Origin: Micromonospora sp. C31
Lineage (GTDB): Bacteria; Actinomycetota; Actinomycetes; Mycobacteriales; Micromonosporaceae
Length of the DNA stretch: 64,000 nt
Assembly: GCF_018070575.1 (NCBI RefSeq)
Contig: NZ_JAGPXN010000001.1
Location: forward strand, 186,001 to 250,000
Direction: 5' to 3'
The notes under the pieces were generated by a model. That model ran no database searches and had not been told where the DNA came from. It saw only the letters and a program-made list of their open reading frames with translations. Shown one piece after another: positions 29,518-37,598 of this stretch (positions within the stretch are counted from its first letter, which is position 1; each line of letters starts with the position of its first letter). Made by a program: the position numbers and the translations under genes.

Positions 29518-31632
29518 TCAGTCGCCGGCGCGGGTGCCGGTGAGTTGGAAGGCGGTCGTCTCGCTGGGCGGCACGAAGTCGCGCACCGGCTCGTCGCGCA
29601 GCGCGAAGGCGAGCACCTCCCCCACCGCCTCGACCAGTTGCCGCTGCACCCGCTGGCCGACCGGGTCACCCGGGTCGTCGGGGTTCGCGGCGATCGAGGC
29701 GACCGCGAGCTGCGGGGTGAAGGCGACCACGGTCTCCGTCGCGTACCCGTCCGAGCTGCCCGTCTTGCCCGCCACCGGCCGGCCGAGCTGTTGGCGCAGC
29801 CCTTCGGCGGTGCCGCCGGCGCACTCCCGGTACATCGACTGGTCGCCGACGGGGCAGCGGGCCGCGTCGGCCGCGGCCCGGGCCACGTCCGCGTCGACCG
29901 CCTGGCGACAGTTCGGCCGCCCGGCGGCCACCGGTCGGCCGGCGGCGTCGGCGATCGAGACGACCGGCAACGGCGCGCACCACGACCCCTCGGCCGCCAC
30001 CGCCGCGTACGCGCCGGCCAGGTCGAGCGGGGTGGTGGCGGAGACGCCGAGGGTGAACGGCCCCCACTCGCGCGCCCCGTGCCGGGCCAGCCGCGCGTCG
30101 GCCTCGGAGCGGAAGGCGATGCCGAGCCGCTCGGCCATCTCCACCACCCGGTCCGCGCCGACCCGCCCGGTCAGCCAGGCGAAGTACGTGTTGACCGACT
30201 CCCCGAAGGCGGTCCACATGGTGTGCCGGCCGTCCATGGAGGCGTTGGCGTTGCGCGGGCACCAGTACCCGTCGCAGCTCGCCGCCGCCTCGGTCACCGA
30301 GTAGTCGGTGATGATCCGCTCCGGCGCGTCGAACTCCGTGCTGAGCGGCAGCCCGGACTCCAGTGCGGCCAGCATCGTGAAGAGCTTGAACGTGGAGCCG
30401 GCCTGGTAGCCCTCGATCGCCCCACCCCCGGCGATGAGCTGGTTGACCGTGTTCGGGTGGTTCTTCTGCCCGGCCGGGTTGGCCGCCACACCGTAGTTGC
30501 GGTTCACCGCCATCGCGAGCACCCGGCCCGTGCCGGGCTGGACCACCGCCGTCGGCGCCGCCCGGCGGTCGTCCACCGGGTAGACCCGGCGGACCTGCTC
30601 GGTGGTGGCGCGCTGCACGGCCGGGTCGAGCGAGGAGACGATGGAGAACCCGCCCCGGCGCAGCGTGAGCTGCCGCTCGTCGACCGTCGCGCCGAACGCC
30701 GGCTGGGCGTTCCACCAGCGGGTGAACCAGTCGCAGAAGAAGCCCCAGTCGTTGTGCTCCGCCGGCACCGCCGTGCAGTCGTTCGGCGTCTGGCTGGGCC
30801 GCAGCCGCAACTGCTGGGCCCCGGCCCGGTTCGCCGCCTCGGCTCCGACCTGCCCGGACTCCACCAGCCGGTCGAGCACGTACGCCCGGCGGGCGAGCGC
30901 GGCGTCCGCGTCGCCGTTGATCGGGTCGTCGGTGTGCGGGGAGCGGACCAGGCCGGCCAGCAGCGCCGCCTCGGCCAGGGTGAGCTCCGCCGGCGGCTTG
31001 GAGAAGTAGCGTCTGCTCGCGGCGGCCACCCCGTACGCGCCCGCGCCGAAGTAGGCGATGTTGAGGTACCGGGTGAGGATCTCGTCCTTGGTCAGCTCCC
31101 GCTCCAGGGCCAGCGCGTACCGCATCTCCTGGATCTTGCGCGCGGTGGTCAGCTCGCTGGCGGCGGCGCGCTGCCGCTCGCTCAGCCGGGGGTCGCTGCT
31201 GAGCACGTTACGGACGTACTGCATGGTCAGCGTGGACGCGCCCTGCCTCGTCGTCCCGTCGCGCTGGTTGACCGCGAAGGCCCGCGCCACGCCGCGCAGG
31301 TCCACCCCGCTGTGCTCGTGGAACCGGGTGTCCTCGGCGGCGATGATCGCCTGCCGCATCACCGGCGCCACCTCGGTCAGCGGCACGTCCACCCGATCCT
31401 CCTGGTAGAAGGAGGTGATCAGGGTCGTGCCGTCGTTGGCGTAGAGGTTGGAACGTTGGGCCGTGGGCGGCGTGCGCAGCGTGTTCGGCAGCTCCGAGTA
31501 CGGCCCGGCGATCGCCGAGAACCCGATCCCGAAGACCAGCGCGGCCGGGAGGGCCGCCACCGCGAGCACCAACCCCGCCAGCACGCCGGCGATCAGCACG
31601 GTGAAGACTTTTTCGAGGCGTGCCCGGGTCAT
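29518..31632 (-). CDS. class A penicillin-binding protein (glycosyltransferase/transpeptidase)
   Basis: A bifunctional peptidoglycan synthase of 704 residues. Start ATG 31630-31632 is backed by GGGGAGAG. One transmembrane helix (about 10-45) is followed by a GT51 domain with AAEDTRFHEHSGVD (catalytic Glu100) and QGASTLTMQYVRN, then a transpeptidase with SxxK (AGSTFK, Ser413), SVN (479-481) and KTGSSDG (Lys623). Two cysteine pairs near CDGYWC and CAPLP/CRQAV may form extracellular disulfides. It lies between tsaC/phosphatase and glyA. Confidence 0.95.
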   Translation of the reverse strand: MTRARLEKVFTVLIAGVLAGLVLAVAALPAALVFGIGFSAIAGPYSELPNTLRTPPTAQRSNLYANDGTTLITSFYQEDRVDVPLTEVAPVMRQAIIAAEDTRFHEHSGVDLRGVARAFAVNQRDGTTRQGASTLTMQYVRNVLSSDPRLSERQRAAASELTTARKIQEMRYALALERELTKDEILTRYLNIAYFGAGAYGVAAASRRYFSKPPAELTLAEAALLAGLVRSPHTDDPINGDADAALARRAYVLDRLVESGQVGAEAANRAGAQQLRLRPSQTPNDCTAVPAEHNDWGFFCDWFTRWWNAQPAFGATVDERQLTLRRGGFSIVSSLDPAVQRATTEQVRRVYPVDDRRAAPTAVVQPGTGRVLAMAVNRNYGVAANPAGQKNHPNTVNQLIAGGGAIEGYQAGSTFKLFTMLAALESGLPLSTEFDAPERIITDYSVTEAAASCDGYWCPRNANASMDGRHTMWTAFGESVNTYFAWLTGRVGADRVVEMAERLGIAFRSEADARLARHGAREWGPFTLGVSATTPLDLAGAYAAVAAEGSWCAPLPVVSIADAAGRPVAAGRPNCRQAVDADVARAAADAARCPVGDQSMYRECAGGTAEGLRQQLGRPVAGKTGSSDGYATETVVAFTPQLAVASIAANPDDPGDPVGQRVQRQLVEAVGEVLAFALRDEPVRDFVPPSETTAFQLTGTRAGD

Positions 31633-31748
31633 CAGCTCTCCCCGCAGGAGCCGGTCAGGACCCACCCAGAATGACCCGAATGACCCTCTTGACCACCCCT
31701 TTCCACCAAACCCGCAGGAAACTCACACGCGGGGGTACCTCTGGAGGG

Positions 31749-32360
31749 TTACGGCAGGAGCGCGGCGGCGAGGGGGTGGACGGTCTCCTCGATCTCGTCG
31801 GCCACCCGGCTGAAGCACTGGTCGCCCCGCCCCCACGGATCGTCGAGATCGTCGGTCGGCAGCGACGTGTTGCCCAGGCGGGCGGCGTTGGCGGCCTCCA
31901 CCAGGGCCACACCGCGCGCGTACACCCCCTCGGGGGTCGCCTCGGCCGCCGGCAGCCCGGCGGCGTCCACCCCGGCGAGCAGCCGGCCGAACTCGCCCAG
32001 CACGAACGTGCGCGACGCGGCGTCGGGCCGCAGCGCCACCACGTAGTCCTGCTGGTCGGCGGTGGCCGTGAGGACGAGATCGGCGGCGTCGATGTGGTCG
32101 GACCGCAGCTTGCGCGCGGCGAAGCCGGCGACGCTGCCACCCCGGGCGGTCACCAGGCGCGACGCCGGCGGATTCATCTCCTCGCCGGCGTGCCAGCCAC
32201 CCGTGCCGGCGCTGTGGCTGTGCAGCAGCTCGTCGGCGCGCTCCGGATCGGCCTCGCGGCGGGCCAGCCGTTCCCGCACGGCGAGGGCCAGCAGCCGCTC
32301 GGCCATCGGGGACCGGCAGATGTTGCCCATGCAAACGTGCAGCACGGTGAACGGAGGCAC
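31749..32360 (-). CDS. low-molecular-weight protein tyrosine phosphatase
   Basis: A 203-residue phosphatase. The P-loop HVCMGNICRS gives Cys10-x5-Arg16 near the N-terminus, and the conserved acid appears in TDDLDDPWG. It has about 40 extra residues compared with the 150-160-residue family norm, mostly in the middle (ADELLHSHSAGTGGWHAGEEMN and VLGEFGRLLAGVDAAGL). Its start abuts the tsaC stop, the order seen in many actinobacteria. The substrate could be a bacterial tyrosine kinase or arginine-phosphorylated protein. Confidence 0.92.
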   Translation of the reverse strand: MPPFTVLHVCMGNICRSPMAERLLALAVRERLARREADPERADELLHSHSAGTGGWHAGEEMNPPASRLVTARGGSVAGFAARKLRSDHIDAADLVLTATADQQDYVVALRPDAASRTFVLGEFGRLLAGVDAAGLPAAEATPEGVYARGVALVEAANAARLGNTSLPTDDLDDPWGRGDQCFSRVADEIEETVHPLAAALLP

Positions 32361-33008
32361 TCAGACCCCCTGGTTCACGAGGATCTCGGGCACCACGTCG
32401 CGGAGCTTCTCCAGCCCGACGGCGCCCTGGCGCAACACCTGCGGCACCTCGCCGGTGAGGTCCACGATCGTGCTCGGCACCGGGTCCGGACAGGGCCCGG
32501 CCTCCAGGTAGGCCCGCACCGAGTAGGCGAGCTGGTCGCGGGCCTCCTCCGCGGTGAGGGCCGCCGGCTGGCCCGTCCTGTTGGCCGAGGCGACCGCCAT
32601 CGGGCCGGTCTCGCGCAGCACCTCCAGCGCCACCGGATGCAGCGGCATGCGCACCGCCACCGTCCCGGAGGAGTCGCCGAGGTCCCAGCGCAGGCTGGGC
32701 GAGTGCGCCACGATGATCGTCAGCGCCCCGGGCCAGAACGCCTCGACGAGGTCCCGCGCCGCCTGGGGCAGCGAGTAGACCAGACCGTCGAGGGTGTGCC
32801 GGGAACCGATCAGCACCGGCGGCGGCACCTGACGGCCGCCCTTGGCGTCCAGCAGGGCCTTGACCGCGTACGGGGTGAACGCGTCCGCGCCGATCCCGTA
32901 GACCGTGTCGGTCGGCAGGACGACCAGCTCGCCGTTCTTGACCGCCTCGACGGCAGCGGCGATGCCGCGGTCCCGGTCGGCGGGCGACCGGCAGTCGTAG
33001 AGCATCAC
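32361..33008 (-). CDS. tsaC: L-threonylcarbamoyladenylate synthase
   Basis: A 214- or 215-residue YrdC/Sua5-domain enzyme that makes threonylcarbamoyl-AMP for the t6A37 modification of ANN-decoding tRNAs. It has VVLPTDTVYGIGADAF, KGGRQVPPPVLIG, FWPGALTIIV and PMAVASANRTGQPA. It lacks the extra C-terminal domain of Sua5, so it is the short TsaC form. The frame opens GTG-ATG (33006-33008 / 33003-33005), overlapping the prmC stop. Confidence 0.94.
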   Translation of the reverse strand: MMLYDCRSPADRDRGIAAAVEAVKNGELVVLPTDTVYGIGADAFTPYAVKALLDAKGGRQVPPPVLIGSRHTLDGLVYSLPQAARDLVEAFWPGALTIIVAHSPSLRWDLGDSSGTVAVRMPLHPVALEVLRETGPMAVASANRTGQPAALTAEEARDQLAYSVRAYLEAGPCPDPVPSTIVDLTGEVPQVLRQGAVGLEKLRDVVPEILVNQGV

Positions 33009-33982
33009 GAGGAGTCAGTCTGCCACGTCGCCCCGGCGGCGGCGTGCCGGCCGTCCGCCCGGCGGGACGCGGTGGCGAAACGGGGCCGCCCGGTCAGGTC
33101 CGGATGGTCGGTGACCGCCTCGAACCGGCCGTCCGCGACGAGCAGGTCGGGCACCGCCGTGCCGTGCGTGTCGTCGTGCTCCACGCCGAGCACCCCGCCC
33201 GGGCGCAGCAGCGCCGCCGCCCGGGCGATCACCGGGCGGATCACCGCCAGACCGTCCGCGCCGCCGAAGACCGCGTTCGCCGGGTCGTGCCGGCCCACCT
33301 CCACGGGTACGGCGACGTCCGACGGCACGTACGGCGGGTTGCACAGCAGCACGTCGACCCGGCCCACCAGGTCGGCGAGCAGGTCGGCGGCGGTGGCGTC
33401 CGCCGCCACCACCTCGATCGGCCGGTCCCCGGCGGCGACCCGGGCCGCCGCGTTGCGCCGCAACCAGGGCAGCGCCGCCGCCGACCGTTCGACCGCCACC
33501 ACCCGGGCCGCCGGCAGCTCCTGGGCGACCGAGAGGGCGATCGCCCCCGAGCCGCTGCACAGGTCCACGACCAGCCCGGCATCCAGGCGCCGGCCCTGCG
33601 CGATCCCCCAGCCGGCGAGCAGCTCGGTCTCGGGCCGGGGCACGAAGACGCCCGGCCCGACGGCCAGTTCCAGGTGCCGGAAGCCGGCGCTGCCCGTGAG
33701 GTGCTGCAACGGTTCCCGACCGGCCCGCCGCGCGACCAGCCCGTCGAACCGGTCGAGCTGTTCGGCCGTGAAGTCGTCGGCCAGCGCCAGCCGACCCCGA
33801 GGCACCCCGAGCACGTACGCGGCCAACTGCTCCGCCTCGGCCCGGGCGGAGGCGATCCCGGCGTCGGCGAGGGCCCGGGACGCGCGGGCCAACGCCACGG
33901 AAGGACGCTGCCGTCTCGTCCCTTCGGACGGGTGTTGCGGCACGGTGGTCACGAGATAATCATGGGGCGTCGCGCTGGACAT
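33005..33982 (-). CDS. prmC: release factor glutamine methyltransferase
   Basis: A 325-residue SAM-dependent enzyme that methylates the GGQ glutamine of release factors. It has an N-terminal helical domain (ALARASRALADAGIASARAEAE), the linker FVPRPETELL, SAM motif VVDLCSGSGAIALSVA and catalytic NPPYVPSD. The substrate prfA lies 2 kb away on the same strand. ATG 33980-33982 lacks a ribosome-binding site. GTG 33950-33952, 6 nt behind CATGAT, is a possible leaderless alternative. Confidence 0.94.
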   Translation of the reverse strand: MSSATPHDYLVTTVPQHPSEGTRRQRPSVALARASRALADAGIASARAEAEQLAAYVLGVPRGRLALADDFTAEQLDRFDGLVARRAGREPLQHLTGSAGFRHLELAVGPGVFVPRPETELLAGWGIAQGRRLDAGLVVDLCSGSGAIALSVAQELPAARVVAVERSAAALPWLRRNAAARVAAGDRPIEVVAADATAADLLADLVGRVDVLLCNPPYVPSDVAVPVEVGRHDPANAVFGGADGLAVIRPVIARAAALLRPGGVLGVEHDDTHGTAVPDLLVADGRFEAVTDHPDLTGRPRFATASRRADGRHAAAGATWQTDSS

Positions 33983-34024
33983 CACGAGCGGGTGCGTCCG
34001 GACGCACACCGACAGGAGGTCGCG

Positions 34025-35575
34025 GTGGGTTGGCTCGACCGGGTCACCGACCAGGTTGACGCCCTGACGCGGGCGCGGGCCCTCCAGGAGTCCAGCCGCT
34101 CCGCCGAGGCGTACGCGATCCTCGACCGGGTCATCACCACCACCACCGACCCGTACGCGCGGGCCGACGCCCTGGTGCAACGCCTGTCCGCGGTGATCAA
34201 CCTGGGGCGGACGGCGGAGTACACACGGGCCGTCGAGGAGGCCTCCACCGCCGTCCGCGACCTCGCCGAGCCCTACCTGCTCGGGCACCTCAACGCGCTG
34301 GCCGCCCTCGCCGCACACCACCAGGGCGCCCCGGACCGCTGCGTCACCCACCTCGTCAAGGCCGCCCGGGCGCTGGGCGCGGTGGCGGACCCCGACCGGG
34401 ACACCGCGTGGGGCTGGCACGACCTGGCGATGGCCTACTCCTACCTCAGCTTCCACGGCTACGCCCTCGGTGCGATCGAACGCGCCCGGCAGCTCGGCGG
34501 CGCCGCCGAGATCCCCGAGGAGACCTTCGCCGCCCCCGGCATCCGGCTGCGCAACGCCGTGGCGCTGGACCACAACGGCGACAGTGACGGCTGCCTGCGG
34601 GTGCTGCGGGACGTCGCCGCCGACCTCGACCGGTTCCTGAGCGGCGGGCGGGGCGGGAACCTGCGCCCGAGCAGCCTGGCCGCGTACGGCTACGCCGCCG
34701 CCCGAGGGGCGGCCCTGGGCGACCGGCTGGACGCCGACACGGACGCCGCCCCCGTCCGGCTGCTCGGCCACGGCGGCGACAGCGCCCGGGCCCGCGACAT
34801 GCGCCAGCTCGGCCAGGTCTGCCTGGCCGTCGCCGAGGGGCGGCCGATCGAGGCCGTCGCCCGGCTCGACACCGTCCGGGTCTCCATCGAGACGCTGGGC
34901 GCGGCCGAACCGGCCCGGCTGCGCAGCATCGCCCTGGCCCGCGCCGGCGACCACGCCGGGGCCCACCGGGCCGACCGGCTGGCGTTCCGGCTGGCCGCCC
35001 AGCGCAACGACCGGCTGCGGGACGTCTACATCGACGGCATCGCCGCCCGCATCGACCACGAGGAGATGCGCCGCGAGGCGGCCCGCTTCGAGGGCGAGGC
35101 GCTGACCGACCCGCTGACCGGGCTGCCCAACCGGCGACGGCTGGAGCGCTACATCGCCACCGTGGTCTCCCAGGGCGACCGGGTGGTGATCGGCGTCTGC
35201 GACCTGGACGGCTTCAAGGCCGTCAACACCCGGCACGGGCACCACTCCGGCGACCTGGTGCTCCAGCGCGTCGCCGGGGTGATCAACCGGGTGATGCGCC
35301 GGGGCGACTTCGTGGCCCGCTACGGCGGGGACGAGTTCGTGGTGGTGCTGCCCGGCGCCGGGATGACCGAGGCGGCCGAGGTCGGCCGTCGGATCGACGC
35401 CGCGGTGCGCACGGAGGACTGGGAGTCGCTGGTGCCCGGCACTCCGGTCGGGGTCAGCGTCGGCTTCGCCGAGGTGGGCGCCACCGGCCCGGGCCTGCGC
35501 GACGCCCTCGGCACCGCGTTCGAGGCCGCCGACCGCGAGATGCTCCGCGCGAAGACCCGCCCCCGCGCCTCCTGA
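34025..35575 (+). CDS. diguanylate cyclase with N-terminal TPR-like helical region
   Basis: A 516-residue GGDEF protein starting at GTG 34025, with AGGAGG five bases upstream. Residues 1-330 form Ala-rich helical repeats like TPRs (RALQESSRSAEAYAILDRVI, AAHHQGAPDRCVTHLVKAARA). The GGDEF domain follows, starting LTDPLTGLPNRRRLERY, with active site YGGDEF (434-438) and inhibitory site RRGD (425-428), spaced as in c-di-GMP feedback-inhibited enzymes. No transmembrane segment is seen. In filamentous actinobacteria c-di-GMP controls sporulation. Regulation through the TPR part is an inference. Confidence 0.92.
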   Translation: MGWLDRVTDQVDALTRARALQESSRSAEAYAILDRVITTTTDPYARADALVQRLSAVINLGRTAEYTRAVEEASTAVRDLAEPYLLGHLNALAALAAHHQGAPDRCVTHLVKAARALGAVADPDRDTAWGWHDLAMAYSYLSFHGYALGAIERARQLGGAAEIPEETFAAPGIRLRNAVALDHNGDSDGCLRVLRDVAADLDRFLSGGRGGNLRPSSLAAYGYAAARGAALGDRLDADTDAAPVRLLGHGGDSARARDMRQLGQVCLAVAEGRPIEAVARLDTVRVSIETLGAAEPARLRSIALARAGDHAGAHRADRLAFRLAAQRNDRLRDVYIDGIAARIDHEEMRREAARFEGEALTDPLTGLPNRRRLERYIATVVSQGDRVVIGVCDLDGFKAVNTRHGHHSGDLVLQRVAGVINRVMRRGDFVARYGGDEFVVVLPGAGMTEAAEVGRRIDAAVRTEDWESLVPGTPVGVSVGFAEVGATGPGLRDALGTAFEAADREMLRAKTRPRAS

Positions 35576-35581
35576 CCTCGC

Positions 35582-35602
35582 CCGCCGGCACTCCGCCGGC
35601 GG
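35582..35602. terminator. weak terminator behind the GGDEF gene
   Basis: An 8-bp stem CCGCCGGC / GCCGGCGG with a 5-nt loop, just behind the stop codon. Confidence 0.45.
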
Positions 35603-35629
35603 CATGGACCGGCGGCGTGGACCAGCGGC

Positions 35630-35754
35630 GTCAGCGGCGCGGTGGAACGGCGGCGTTGGCCGCCGGGGTCAGCGGCGCGGTGGAACGGCGGCGTGGAACG
35701 GCGGGGTCAGCGGCGCGGTGGAACGGCGGCGTGGAACGGCGGGGTCAGCGGCGG
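35630..35754. repeat. 38-bp tandem repeat containing the prfA stop region
   Basis: Three 38-bp units start at 35630, 35668 and 35706. Units two and three are identical and unit one differs over a short internal stretch. A partial fourth begins at 35744. Each unit starts GTCAGCGGCG; in the fourth this is the reverse complement of the last two prfA codons plus the stop. The array looks like repeated duplication of the prfA 3' end. Confidence 0.85.
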
Positions 35755-36833
35755 GTCAGCTCGGTGTCGCCGGCCAGGCGGGCGGCGCGGTCGGCCTCGG
35801 CGAGGGCGTCGAGCACCCCGTCCAGGTCACCCGCGAGCGCCAGGTCCAGGTTGTACGCGGTGTAGCCGATCCGGTGGTCGGTGATCCGGTTCTGCGGGAA
35901 GTTGTAGGTGCGGATGCGCTCGGAGCGGTCCACGGTGCGCACCTGCGCCCTGCGGGCGTCCGAGGCGGCCGCGTCGGCCTGCTCCTGGGCCGCCGCCAGC
36001 AGCCGGGCGCGCAGGATCCGCATCGCCTGCTCCCGGTTCTGCAACTGGGACTTCTCGTTCTGGCAGGAGACCACGATGCCGGTCGGGACGTGCGTGATCC
36101 GGACCGCCGAGTCGGTGGTGTTCACCGACTGCCCACCGGGCCCCGACGAGCGGAACACGTCGATCCGCAGCTCGTTCGGGTCGATGGTGACGTCGACGTC
36201 CTCGGCCTCCGGCAGCACCAGCACGCCGGCAGCGCTCGTGTGGATGCGGCCCTGCGACTCGGTGACCGGTACGCGCTGCACCCGGTGCACGCCGCCCTCC
36301 CACTTGAGCCGCGACCAGACGCCGTTGCCGCCCTCGGGCACGCCCTTGGTCTTGATCGCCAGCGAGACGTCCTTCACCCCGCCCAGGTCCGAGTCCTGGG
36401 CGTCGAGCACCTCGGTGAGCCAGCCACGCCGCTCGGCGTAGCGGGTGTACATCCGCAGCAGGTCGCCGGCGAACAGGGCGGACTCCTCGCCGCCCTCACC
36501 CGCCTTGATCTCGACGATCACGTCCTTGGCGTCGTGCGGGTCACGTGGGATCAGCAGCTCCGCCAGCCGCTGCTCCAGCACCGGCAGGCTCGCCGCGATC
36601 GACTCCGCCTCGGCGGCGAAGGACGCGTCCTCGGCGACCAGCTCGCGGGCGGCGGCGAGGTCGGCGCGGGCCTGCTCCAGCTCCCCGGCCGCCTTGTGCA
36701 GCGGCACCAGCTCGGCGTACCGGCGGCCGATCCGGCGGGCGGCGCCCTGGTCGGCGTGGATCGCCGGGTCCGCCAGCCGCTTCTCCAGCTCGGCGTACTC
36801 GTCGAGTAGGGCGGCCAGACGCTCGCTGCTCAT
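35745..36833 (-). CDS. prfA: peptide chain release factor 1
   Basis: A 362-residue factor that ends translation at UAA and UAG. The start is ATG 36831-36833 ([20 protein letters not shown]); the open frame continues upstream but the family begins here. The codon-recognition loop reads [14 protein letters not shown] (PxT, class RF1) and the peptidyl-hydrolysis motif GGQ is at 233-235, followed by [13 protein letters not shown]. The C-terminal Arg-Arg-stop lies inside a repeat unit (see 35630). Confidence 0.97.
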   Translation of the reverse strand: MSSERLAALLDEYAELEKRLADPAIHADQGAARRIGRRYAELVPLHKAAGELEQARADLAAARELVAEDASFAAEAESIAASLPVLEQRLAELLIPRDPHDAKDVIVEIKAGEGGEESALFAGDLLRMYTRYAERRGWLTEVLDAQDSDLGGVKDVSLAIKTKGVPEGGNGVWSRLKWEGGVHRVQRVPVTESQGRIHTSAAGVLVLPEAEDVDVTIDPNELRIDVFRSSGPGGQSVNTTDSAVRITHVPTGIVVSCQNEKSQLQNREQAMRILRARLLAAAQEQADAAASDARRAQVRTVDRSERIRTYNFPQNRITDHRIGYTAYNLDLALAGDLDGVLDALAEADRAARLAGDTELTRR

Positions 36834-36882
36834 GCGGGGGAGGCTCCTTCGACGACGAGGGTGTGACCAGGGGGAATACGGA

Positions 36883-36921
36883 CGGCGCCCGCGCCCGGCA
36901 CGAGACCGGACGCGGGCGCCG
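36883..36921 (-). terminator. terminator of rpmE
   Basis: An 11-bp perfect stem CGGCGCCCGCG / CGCGGGCGCCG with a 17-nt loop, 10 nt behind the rpmE stop. Confidence 0.7.
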
Positions 36922-36930
36922 AACGAGGAG

Positions 36931-37155
36931 CTACTTGGCCTTCTTGGCCTGAACCTTGGCGTACTTCTGCTGGAACTTCGCCACCCGGCCCGCGGTATCC
37001 AGGACGCGCTGCTTGCCGGTGTAGAACGGGTGGCAGGCGCTGCAGGTCTCGACGTGGATCGAGCCGCCCTTGGCGGTGCTGCGGGTGGTGAACGTGTTGC
37101 CACAGGAGCAGCTGACCTCGGTGGTCACGTACTCCGGGTGGATGTTGGACTTCAT
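36931..37155 (-). CDS. rpmE: 50S ribosomal protein L31, zinc-binding form
   Basis: A 74-residue ribosomal protein starting at ATG 37153-37155. It begins [22 protein letters not shown], and cysteines in CSCG and CSAC make the zinc site, so this is the C+ paralogue rather than the zinc-free substitute. The lysine-rich tail ([10 protein letters not shown]) is typical. It occupies the usual position near prfA, though separated from rho by an inserted phosphodiesterase gene. Confidence 0.97.
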   Translation of the reverse strand: MKSNIHPEYVTTEVSCSCGNTFTTRSTAKGGSIHVETCSACHPFYTGKQRVLDTAGRVAKFQQKYAKVQAKKAK

Positions 37156-37436
37156 CTCGCCTCGGTCCTCTCGTGGGTGGTCGCCGGGTCGCCGTCGGTG
37201 TCCGTCGCGGCACGCGACGGGCTCGGGCGTGAACCGGAACCGGTGGCCGACTGACCAGTCTGCCATGGTCGTGCGCCGGCCCGGTAATCGGGCCGCACGG
37301 CTGGTCCGGCATCGACAACGCCCGCCGTACCCTGCGCATTCCCGCCGGGTCGCCGGGCATTCACCCCGGCACGGCCGCCGTCCGCCGTGCCCCGCCCGCG
37401 GCACGGCGCGGGATACGACCCGGCAGCCTGAGCGAA

Positions 37437-37592
37437 AGGAAGGGCCCCTTCCTAACGTGTCCGGTAGAGCAGGGGTCCCCTGTTAACGCCCGTCACCGCC
37501 CCGAGGCCCACACCCGGAATCGGTGCGGGCCTCGGGGCGGTGTTAGGAAGGGGCCCTTCCTAGGCACCAGGCGTTAGGAAGGTGCCCTTCCT
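37437..37592. repeat. three copies of a GGAAGG...CCTTCC palindrome
   Basis: Copies at 37437-37453 (AGGAAGGGCCCCTTCCT), 37545-37561 (AGGAAGGGGCCCTTCCT, the exact reverse complement of the first) and 37576-37592 (AGGAAGGTGCCCTTCCT). Copies two and three are preceded by GTT, and copy three ends 6 nt before the stop codon of the phosphodiesterase gene. They look like a dispersed intergenic repeat. Confidence 0.75.
37494..37542. terminator. large bidirectional hairpin terminator
   Basis: A perfect 16-bp stem CACCGCCCCGAGGCCC / GGGCCTCGGGGCGGTG with a 17-nt loop, between rpmE and the phosphodiesterase gene. Confidence 0.65.
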
Positions 37593-37598
37593 TACACC

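Larger units (their letters stand above)
37156..37598. other. intergenic region of 443 bp with several palindromes
   Basis: No gene is visible. From 37430 onward it holds, in order, a GGAAGG-type palindrome, a CAGGGG-T-CCCCTG hairpin (37470-37482), a large terminator, and two more GGAAGG-type palindromes. The part near rpmE must carry its promoter, but I cannot assign boxes with confidence. Confidence 0.6.

Noticed and set aside
29545..31674. Plus-strand open frame of about 700 codons opposite the penicillin-binding protein
   Set aside because: It has no recognisable domains, and the opposite strand has full catalytic motifs.
37260..37300. Palindrome GGCCCG-CGGGCC upstream of rpmE as a zinc-regulator box
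   Set aside because: It is too short and GC-rich, and this L31 is the zinc-binding form, which is not normally repressed by Zur.
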